Below are positions 11,201-17,927 of a DNA stretch of 22,064 bases, piece after piece (the first letter of the stretch is position 1; the number at the start of each line of letters is the position of its first letter). The stretch is from Chloromonas sp. AAM2. Taxonomy: Eukaryota > Chlorophyta > Chlorophyceae > Chlamydomonadales > Chlamydomonadaceae. The notes under the pieces were generated by a model. It was not told where the DNA came from. It made no database searches and saw only the letters and a list, made by a program, of their open reading frames with translations. A program made the translations under genes and the position numbers. The stretch spans positions 1-22,064 of the forward strand of contig QAXH01001025.1 of NCBI GenBank assembly GCA_004335635.1. Reading direction: 5' to 3'.

Positions 11201-14200
11201 ACGGATCCTTCGATCCTCTCGAGCATCCACGAGATGTGGATCTGCGACACGTCGATCTTCTGCTCGGTCGGAGCCGCAACCAAGTGGCCTCGCCTCGACT
11301 TGAACACGAAATGGGGCTACGAGTGGATCTTCTTCCCCTGCACCATGAAGCGCAGCGGGACCTCCCGCCTCTTGATCGCCTCCAGGGTGCAGACGAACAG
11401 GACGCATTCTCCGTCTGCAAGCTGCACGAGCCCTCCATGATCCTCTTCATCGCCATGGTCGCGACCTCCTTCGCGATCGCGAGCGAGTCCTTCCTCACCG
11501 GTGCAAGACCCTTAATCTCCATCTTGCCCGAGAAGTCCAAACAGCAGTACTTCTTCTTGCTCGTGATGATGATGCTCTTGAACAATCTCGTGATCTCTGC
11601 CTTGATGCCCGCAAGGGGCATGCCGCTCGTCTCCTTGTCGATCTGCTTCACGATGACGTTCCCGGTGGCTTCAGCCTCCTCGGAGCCCTCAGCGTTGATG
11701 GCAACGACGACCGAGTCCGTGTCGCCGTAGATCGCCTTGAACCCCATCCTCTCCGTCACCCTGACCATCGTCGCCAAGCAGACCCTGGCGACAAACGTCA
11801 TGGCTTCCGAGCAGCTCTTGGACAAGAGAATTTCGTGCCTGCTCACCATCGCGCCGTAGAAGCTGATTGCCCGCTGCATCGCCCATAGAAGCTGACTGCC
11901 CGCTGCATTGCCTCGTCCTTGCGCGCGAACGCCGCCTTCCTGAGCACGATGACCGACTTGGTGCTCTTCGAGAAGATGTTTGACCCCTTCCTGTCGATCG
12001 CGATGAAGCTCTCCCTGGTCCTCATCACGACCACCTGTTGTCCCAGGCCAGAGACCCGATCTTCATTAACTCGCTGGCGATCGGGATGCCGAGCTTGAAG
12101 GAAATCTGCTTGACGCTGAAGCCCGAGGCGCAGGTGTTCACAAAGACCAGTTGAATCGCCGGTCCTCCTTCTAATTTCTGTCTCAGCCTACTGCATTCGT
12201 CTCATTTGACAACAAGCACGCTCTCCATGCTGATGATTCTATCCAGCTGCAGAAGGTTCGGTTTTACTGTAGATCTGCTTCATACGACTTGCGCACCAGT
12301 ACGCTAGCTGCAATATCCTCCCATGTCACCCTGTTATGCCACCCTGCTTGTCCCAACCCACAGATTGAATCAGGCAGCCGCCTCACTTCACCGCTTCACA
12401 AACAGGGGCGGAGTTGAGGGCATAGACGGCCCACCGCGACCGCCAGGCAGCGAGGATGCTGGGGGGAGCGCAGCCAGCGGCTGGGGTCTCAACACATGGG
12501 TGGAGGAGCATAAGCAAGAAAGAGCGGACAGCAAAACGCTCAAAGGAGTGAGTCATACTGCCAGGATAAGCCGAGTAACTGGCAGCTCTGCTCTTCATCA
12601 GTGGCATGGACAAGTCAGCACACATTTCGCATCAGATGTCTGACACTTCCTCTTCTACGCATCTTGTTCTCCTGCAGCAATGCCAAGCTGTAGATTGTGT
12701 TGCCGTACTGCTGCTCAGGTGGAAGCTCAGCTGCACGTGGCCAAGGCACAGGTGGGTGATCACTGCCATGCCTTGTTGGTATTAGGGACTTTAAAAAGTG
12801 ATCAATTGGTAAAGACGCCCCCAGACCCGCCTCCAGGTGTTGCAAGTATTCAAAGGTCCTTGCAACGCTCTGCGCACGAATCGGAAGGTTTTGACGGAAG
12901 GTTTTCCCGGGGAAGCTGGCCAGAAGCTGAGTCAATTTGTTGATGTCAATACATGCAGGTTGCCACCTCAGCTGGCATGATTCGTGATATCATCAAGCAG
13001 CTGGACGCTGCCAGGGAGGCCCTGAAGCAGGAGCAAGAGGCAGCGGTTGCTGTAGCCAACGCCACCGCTGAGGCAGAAGCAGCTGGCTCCAGCACCGGCA
13101 GCAGCGGTACCGGTGATGGACCGTCTGCAGCACGCCTAAGGGCTAAGAAGGTTGCATCAGAACTGTCAAAAACGTTGCAGTTGTATGGGGCTGGTGGAGG
13201 AGGGCGCGGCAGCGGAGGTGGAGGGCGAGGGAGTGATGGTGCGGAGGCAGCGCCCCCACCGCCTGGTGGCAGGCCTCTGGAGCAAGTGCGTGCGAATGCG
13301 GTAGCCACCCTCGCCGCGCTGCAAGAAACTGCCACAGTATTGAATAAGGTGGGGATACAGCGGTTTCAGCTCTCTTGCCACCTGTGGGCGGATTGTTTGT
13401 CCCCGGCTGTCATATGGAGTGATCTAGGAGCCACTCCCTTTTCACAAGAGACGTGTTACATGGGCTCGGCATTTGTTGACGTACCACCGCGTGTGTACAC
13501 TGCAAGCTAGTTTTGGCAAGGAATTATTTGAAATCCCAGGCTTGCCCGAATCAAGACGTTGGCGAGAGAGCTGGAGTCTTCGCTTGTGCAGCTTGCCCGT
13601 GTACTCAATCAGGCTTGTGTCCAACCCGCAGGTGTCGGACACGATTGCCTCTGCTCGGCTTGCAAGCCATAAGGACGTGGAAGTGCGACGTGAGGCGGCG
13701 GCCGCCATGGCTGAGGCCCTCAACGCCAGTGCCACCTCCGGCCTAGCTCTCACCATCACGCAGCAGGTGCTGGCTGCAAGTGCCAGTCAAGAGGCGGACG
13801 AACTGATTGCTGCACTCACAAAGGTAACCAGCACCTCAGACAGGAAGCTGAGGCGTGGATGGTCGATCATTGAATAAGCACAGCACGTCCAAGGTCTGTT
13901 GTGCCCATACTCGACGTTGTGCATTTTCCTGCAGAAACGGCGGTTTCAATGCTTTACGACTGCTCAGGGATCAGCGATTGGCCGGCTTTGTTCATTCACC
14001 TGCTGGATTTTGTTCAGTCAGAAACTGCATATGGGCTGTGTATTGATCTGATGCCTACATGCTGTCTCAGGTGGCATCTGATCTGCAACTGGCCCGGAGC
14101 AAGGGCGGCACGGTGGGCGCTAGGCTAGTCAGCAGCCCACCTCCCCCGCTTTCTTTCCCTCCACCTACAGACACCTTGCCTCTCCCGCCCAGCAGCGATC

Positions 14201-14931
14201 TCTCAACAACCAGTCAGGCCGCTCCAAACGTCGCTTCCAGTCCTGCATCATCTGACGAAGGGGCCCATGGCATGCCTGACAGCGGCAGTGCCCAGCACTT
14301 GCCGGGTGATATGCCTCTACCCAGCGCTGGACCAGCACCAGCACCGACAGATGCTGCAGCACCGGTGGCCAGCGGAGTCGGGCCGGTTGCAGCTCCAGGG
14401 CCGCCGGCCACAGGAAAGGTTGGGGCGCTCACTAGCGACAAAATTCAAGCCCTTCAAAAAGCAGTCGACGATCTTGATATCGCGAGTGGGGGCGCCCTGA
14501 CAAAGGGCTCAGCTGCAGTCACGGGATTCTTTACAGGAACACCAGCGGACAGTGCACACGCCTCAGCGGACGGCATGCCGACTCCAGTGACTGATGAAGC
14601 AGTTGACTTGCCAGGCAGCACTGAAGATAAACCATCAATCCAGGAAGACTTCCAAGGCTCAGGCTCACCAGCCCGGGTGAGGAATGCACGGCCTGTTGGC
14701 ATAGCCAGCAGGAAGGGCAAGGTCAGGATATCGCCACCACTTGATGCAGGCCTTGCCTCCACCCGAGCTGCCACCACAAAGGACACACAGAGCGCAGCAG
14801 CTACCGGCAGTGATGCTCCTCCTGTGGTCCAGGCGTCGGCCCAGGATGTGCTGCGGGATGCAGTGCAGGCGACGCAGGTCGTGCATGATAGCATTGTGCA
14901 GCAGATAGACAAGGCAGAGGCAGGGCTCTGA
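2255..14931 (+). CDS. SLC38A10-like amino acid transporter with long C-terminal tail (22 exons)
   Basis: Membrane transporter of the AAAP/SLC38 family, presumably moving neutral amino acids with a cation. Exons: 2255-2353, 2911-3017, 3237-3294, 3880-3960, 4398-4461, 4844-4990, 5177-5328, 5620-5745, 5911-6114, 6346-6428, 6619-6824, 6930-7346, 7583-7623, 7759-7866, 8168-8272, 8460-8522, 8989-9134, 12364-12547, 12719-12751, 12959-13348, 13632-13823, 14071-14931. Every junction keeps phase, giving 1,288 codons. Family signatures are LVNCMCGAGLVALPFCF (about 33-49), AFPVFAYAFSAHSDLL (about 198-213), and NWVPNVE followed by FIMGLTGSTA (about 589-605). The final membrane segment is near 653-676. Unusual parts are a polar loop at about 355-565 and a tail at about 680-1288, Ala/Gln/Glu coiled coil to about 1002 and then Pro/Ala/Ser-rich. 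Animal SLC38A10 also has a long tail. The start could be 2267, which has a better gccATGg context. The exon 9 acceptor, the exon 10/11 junction and exon 19 are the least certain; an alternative exon at 6531 also keeps phase. Confidence 0.85.
3343..3372. repeat. Short direct repeat in intron 3
   Basis: The 13-mer agtcttagaactc occurs at 3343-3355 and 3360-3372. It lies within intron 3 of the transporter gene and looks like local slippage. Confidence 0.6.
4288..4397. repeat. Tandem repeat (33-35 bp) ending at the exon 5 splice acceptor
   Basis: Three copies of a unit beginning ggcgccagg/cttgatg lie at 4288-4322, 4323-4355 and 4356-4390. A truncated fourth start, ggcgcag, at 4391-4397 provides the acceptor of exon 5. 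Each copy carries its own ccag, so each is a potential cryptic acceptor. The core gatgtcctgtcg of the unit also occurs inside exon 5, so the array may have grown by duplication of the exon border. Confidence 0.8.
8641..8699. repeat. Simple repeat (TTGC)n then (TTGA)n
   Basis: About four TTGC units pass into an interrupted run of TTGA/GATT units inside intron 16 of the transporter gene. It is a compound tetranucleotide microsatellite. Minus-strand reading frames across it encode repeats such as INQ and are not genes. Confidence 0.9.
9198..9540. repeat. Diverged tandem duplication of about 170 bp
   Basis: Copy 1 (about 9198-9365) and copy 2 (about 9372-9540) share ordered blocks: tttgccac, then aattttcacagtatg versus aactttcacagtatg, then gatgt, then cctatgaaaagctccgt versus ccttacgaaaggcccgt, then gcacgcag followed by a cgca/tcgca tail. 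The order and spacing of blocks agree, so this is an old duplication and not chance. I see no coding potential. Confidence 0.6.
9808..10848 (-). pseudogene. Degraded transposon-like protein gene
   Basis: Three minus-strand open segments follow one another: 10447-10848, 10132-10401 and 9808-10128. The last two are in the same frame and separated by a single TAG at 10132-10134. The first joins only after a frame change near 10400-10440. The last segment has the motif LSTDDIENEF (about 10015-10047) followed by a G-F-K-A-T stretch and a YLRALD block. From memory of algal genomes, a similar acidic S/T-x-D-x-E block followed by G-[YF]-K-[PA]-T is common in repeated transposon-associated proteins of unknown class, but I cannot name the superfamily. 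I see no terminal inverted repeats or target duplication. The opposite strand has no credible gene. Confidence 0.4.
11090..12170 (-). pseudogene. Degraded viral-type family B DNA polymerase (palm/thumb fragment)
   Basis: The longest open piece (11400-11879) has the family B motif C signature YGDTDS at 11712-11729, preceded by a motif B-like SFYGAM and followed by a KKKYCCLDF / KGLAPVRKD block typical of the palm-thumb junction. Further pieces lie upstream (about 11895-12034, and about 12046-12170 in a third frame) and downstream (about 11107-11405). The exonuclease domain is absent, so only part of the gene remains. Breaks are a frame change near 12045, a 29-bp tandem duplication at 11854-11911, a frame change near 11405, and an in-frame TAG at 11317-11319. 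It has no introns and lies antisense inside a host intron. It looks closer to large DNA virus polymerases (giant virus, mirusvirus or herpes-like) than to cellular delta or zeta, but that assignment is from reading only. It is not functional. Confidence 0.75.
11854..11911. repeat. 29-bp tandem duplication inside the polymerase fossil
   Basis: The unit at 11854-11882 is repeated at 11883-11911 with about three substitutions (ccgtagaagctgattgcc versus ccatagaagctgactgcc). Because 29 is not a multiple of three, the second copy shifts the polymerase frame exactly at its motif B-like segment. The few differences between copies give a rough sense of the time since the duplication. Confidence 0.85.
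13556..13612 (+). other. Possible cryptic or decayed exon in intron 20
   Basis: After an AG at 13554-13555, 19 codons read TLARELESSLVQLARVLNQ, a Leu/Ala-rich helix like the flanking tail exons and resembling the end of exon 20 (ALQETATVLNK). No GT donor follows, and only 19 bases separate it from the exon 21 acceptor, so as written it cannot be spliced in. It may be chance, a decayed exon, or an exon hidden by a one-base error. Confidence 0.2.
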
Positions 14932-15507
14932 GTGTGGCATGGGGCGCACTTATAACTTATGGGACCTCACATGCTTAGAAGGCTTCCATGCCAAAATCAC
15001 AGTCAAGTTTTCCGAGGAGCGGTGCCTCTGTATCCAGCAGTTGACGGCCATGTCTTTCACACTGGTCCGTGTACAGCAGGCCTTGGCCAGATGGCCACGC
15101 CCAGGGAGCATGCCCTGAGGTGTGCAGCACCGGCGAGTACGACTTGTGTCTTTGATGGATGGTCCCTTTGTGAACCTTGACAGGAATGATTGCCATGCAT
15201 TGCAAGCCATCCTACAGAAGCCCGGTCGTGTTTAAGCGGCACTATAATTGTTGCGAGCGTTAAAGAGCACTGATGCCTGAAGTATGTCGGTATGCTGCGG
15301 ACCTTTCACACAGCGTTCAGGTGGCTCGCCCGCATGACTGTCAGAAGTCGATGCGCCATGACGTCAGGTGTGAGTTACGTCATGAGTGAGCGTCCAGCAT
15401 CGGAGACTAACACCCAGGCAACTTGGGCCATGGCCGTTGTTGCTATACACAATATTGGTGGTTGACAGGCCCACCATGGGGTGCAGTCCCCCTTGCAGTT
15501 AAAAACC

Positions 15508-15702
15508 TTATAAGCTGATCGGATACCGGAAATAGGGCATATCACTGTATACATCAGCAATTCGTTGTCCCTCTTGCCTTTGGATTTCTTCTGCAGCTGC
15601 TTGTCCGTCGCTTTTGCTTCTTCCCTTATCACGAAAAAAAACTATGAAGCTGCTTGTGAAGAGTTGTGGGCTTTTGTTTTGCATGGTGCGGAGCTTGTAC
15701 AT
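15508..15702 (-). pseudogene. Short unidentified reading frame, possible remnant of a dispersed element
   Basis: A minus-strand frame of about 64 codons ends in DMPYFRYPISL at a TAA. Its last dozen codons resemble those of another stop-terminated frame at 21440-21498, which ends DLPYFRSSQYPIIG. The upstream part is Lys/Arg/Gln-rich and matches nothing I know. Frame shifts may have removed the rest. It could be the last exon of a small gene or part of a transposon; no start or splice acceptor is clear. Confidence 0.25.
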
Positions 15703-16136
15703 GTCCTTGACCTGATCAAAAACAATAGAAGTCTGGTTTTACAAGTGTGTCAGCATGTGTCTTTCATCCAGCAACTCTGACTGACTGTGCACCATTGTGT
15801 GATAGAACATGATCGGACACCATGCATGTACCTGAATGCCTACGATATGGACAAGATGCTTTTGCTGACCTACTGGGTGCCTGGAATATGAAATGCATGG
15901 CCGCGTGGTGAGAACAAATCGGCCGTGGAAGAGTGACTGCCACCCACCCTGTAGTTGACTTCTCCCACCCAAAGGGCAGTGCCACAACTACCCGTGTGCT
16001 TGCTCCCTTTGCTGTTTCTCCTCAGAAAGAGTCCCTACTCTCAGGGCAGGTCCTTTGTTATCTAGTCTCGTGGACCCGGCCCTCCCTCCAGCACCACTTG
16101 CAGCTTTGGTCAACTTGTGTACATAACCAACCTCAG

Positions 16137-16141
16137 TTACA
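16137..16141 (-). terminator. Candidate TGTAA poly(A) signal for the uS11 gene
   Basis: The plus strand reads ttaca, so the minus-strand RNA has TGTAA about 690 bases after the uS11 stop. TGTAA is the usual poly(A) signal of chlorophyte green algae. A second copy lies further on at 15739-15743. The pentamer is short and could occur by chance. Confidence 0.3.
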
Positions 16142-16621
16142 AACTGAAAGTTCATCTGTTAGGTGCATCATCAACATCAAGCACAAAAGCAAACTCAGTG
16201 CACGAAGTGTGCAAGAAACTCATGGATGAGCACTCATTCATGAAAACACAATGGAACAGGCATGGCCTAAGTTGAAGCAGGTTTGTTGTTGATAGACATC
16301 AAGTCTGATCGTGCAGCAGGCCTGTATAACATCGTGGCCAAGGGGGAAGACGCGCTCTTTTCCAGAATGTGTTCTAGCCCGTCAGTCTGTTCAGCAGCCG
16401 TGCGACGGAAATGCGGCTACATGCACATTTTGCTCATATGATGCGGTCGCTTTCAGCAGTGACGTGCTCAAACCGCCAAGCAAAGTGGCCAGAGAATGAT
16501 TTATTTCTTCACAACGTCGTTTCTGCGTTCCGGGCCACAAGATGCCATCAAATCCTTCACATGTGTGCTTGAGAGGCCAGACGGGTGAAGAACCAGGCCA
16601 AGCACTCAGTAGTGACATCCA

Positions 16622-16684
16622 CTAGAAGTAGTGGTACTAAGAAGTAGTACTACTACTGGTAAGAAGTAGTACTAGTAGTAGTGA
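16622..16684. repeat. AGT/AAG-rich simple repeat
   Basis: Variants of gaagtagtac recur about every 25-30 bases together with runs of AGT and ACT, giving partly self-complementary DNA (for example agtagtactactact). It lies about 150 bases beyond the uS11 stop, probably in that gene's 3' UTR. Confidence 0.8.
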
Positions 16685-16828
16685 CAGCTATTCACAGGGT
16701 GTTTCTAAGCTGGCCTAAGCTGCACAAGCCATGAAAAGCTGATAAAGCTCCACACAGGCGTAAAGCCAGATGGGTAGGCCAGAAAACTGGTGCAGGTTCC
16801 GGCTTCTGGCGGCTGCACCTTGCGAGCC

Positions 16829-17614
16829 CTAAATGCGTCGTCGTTTTGGTAGTCTGCAGCCATTGTACGCCACCGGAGTGACGTCCTGAAGCTCTGTGAT
16901 GCGCAGACCGCATGCATGCAGCATCTGCGCGGCTAGCTGCTTGTGAGGGCCCACGCCCTTCATGCGCACCACCACACTGCTATACCCCAACTTGAGTGCA
17001 TCCTTTGCCAAAGACTCTGCTGCCTTCTCTGTCGCCACTGGCTGTGACTTGCGGGCATTGCGGAACCCAACGCTGCCAGCTGTCCTCGAGACTTTGACGT
17101 TGCCTTCAAGATCCGTCAGTGCCAGATGTATGTTGTTCATAGTGTTGTACACATGCACGACACCTTGAAGCTTCTCACGACCCCGTGACTGACGTGCAAT
17201 CTGCCGTGTGCCAAACGCCATGCTGTAACCAGCACTGCTTATGTCAGCATCCGTCTGGCTGCTGTCCGTTTCTATAAAAGTGGAAGCAGTCGAGGCACCT
17301 GCTGTGTTGGCCTTGCCACCTGCAGGAGTGGGCTCAGCTGGTTGCTCTGTAGTGCTGGAAGCGGCAGGTGTGCTGCGCAGTTGGTCTGATTGGGGACTTG
17401 CGGCTGACTCGGGTGCTGAGGCTGCTGCAGATTCAGAGGGGTGCGATGTAGTGGCGGTGAGGGGACGGAAGCTTGCTTGCCACAGGTTGTGAGGTAGCCA
17501 TGGAGGCTGATGCAGGCAGGGGAGGGCTTGTGAAACTCCTGCAATGCACGCATGACCGGCATGGACGTGGTCAGTATGTGAATCCAGGCTCAACAATGCT
17601 GCGTTCCAGCGCAT
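16829..17614 (-). CDS. Ribosomal protein uS11 (S11), probably mitochondrial, nuclear-encoded
   Basis: A component of the small ribosomal subunit that binds 16S-type rRNA on the platform near the mRNA exit. The 261-residue frame has a typical uS11 domain at about 150-261: GVVHVYNTMNNIHLALTD, then TAGSVGFRNARKSQP, then VRMKGVGPHKQLA, and the signature end NGCRLPKRRRI. Bacterial S11 is about 130 residues, so the first 150 are extra: a possible targeting peptide (LPHNLWQASFRPLTAT near 40-55) and a Ser/Thr/Ala/Pro-rich linker. Green algae keep rps11 in the plastid genome, so a nuclear copy with a presequence is best explained as mitochondrial; this is inference. The exact start is uncertain: an upstream ATG in another frame and a possible acceptor (cattgcag) near 17543 allow a spliced N-terminus. 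It is transcribed divergently from the RING-H2 gene. Confidence 0.9.
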   Translation of the reverse strand: MRWNAALLSLDSHTDHVHAGHACIAGVSQALPCLHQPPWLPHNLWQASFRPLTATTSHPSESAAASAPESAASPQSDQLRSTPAASSTTEQPAEPTPAGGKANTAGASTASTFIETDSSQTDADISSAGYSMAFGTRQIARQSRGREKLQGVVHVYNTMNNIHLALTDLEGNVKVSRTAGSVGFRNARKSQPVATEKAAESLAKDALKLGYSSVVVRMKGVGPHKQLAAQMLHACGLRITELQDVTPVAYNGCRLPKRRRI

Positions 17615-17927
17615 GAACCAATGCGTGGGATGCTGCCATGCAGCTCACTCGTCACCTCTTCTCAAGCAATCCAGCAGGGTTGATCGAGCCCACATGGCTG
17701 CCTGCTGCATGGATTCGTCTGATTACAAATCGTCCATTCGACTACTCCAGCGCAGGGCAGGCAAGTGCAGGTGCAGGACTGGATCACAACTGTCTGCCGT
17801 TACAACTAACTTGTGACTGGTGGTCTCGACTGTAAATTGACTGTGATTTGGGCGGTAATGATTCGAGCCTCGCAGGTTTGTTTCCGACAGCTGTACCAGC
17901 AGTCAATCCGTTTGTGTGGAGGCTGCG
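17615..17927. promoter_or_regulatory. Shared promoter region between divergent uS11 and RING-H2 genes
   Basis: Only about 313 bases separate the two start codons, so both promoters and 5' UTRs must fit here, unless the uS11 gene starts further out. I see no TATA box or repeated operator-like motif. The compact head-to-head layout suggests a bidirectional promoter. Confidence 0.5.

Larger units (their letters stand above)
9135..12363 (+). other. Oversized intron 17 of the transporter gene, host of several insertions
   Basis: The donor acag/gtgggt at 9134/9135 leaves two bases (AG) of a codon. The acceptor cccacag at 12363 supplies one base, and the frame continues into exon 18. The intron is 3,229 bases; the other twenty are 105 to 585 bases. 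Inside it, in order, are a diverged tandem duplication (9198-9540), a degraded transposon-like gene on the minus strand (9808-10848) and a degraded family B DNA polymerase on the minus strand (11090-12170). The excess length is explained by these insertions. Confidence 0.75.
14932..16828. other. Convergent intergenic region between transporter and uS11 genes
   Basis: This stretch must hold the 3' UTRs of two genes that point towards each other. On the minus strand, TGTAA motifs lie at 16137-16141 and 15739-15743, downstream of the uS11 stop. I found no TGTAA on the plus strand soon after the transporter stop. Other content is a short minus-strand reading frame near 15508-15702 and an AGT-rich simple repeat at 16622-16684. 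I see no other gene. Confidence 0.5.

Noticed and set aside
11236..11730. Plus-strand open frame of 164 codons
   Set aside because: It is the antisense shadow of the polymerase fossil; the YGDTDS and other family B motifs are on the minus strand.
14454..14912. Minus-strand open frame of 152 codons
   Set aside because: Antisense to the Ala/Pro/Ser-rich last exon of the transporter; GC-rich low-complexity coding often leaves the opposite strand open.
17268..17280. TATA-like sequence (tctataaaagtgg)
   Set aside because: It lies inside the uS11 coding sequence and no gene starts downstream of it on that strand at a suitable distance.
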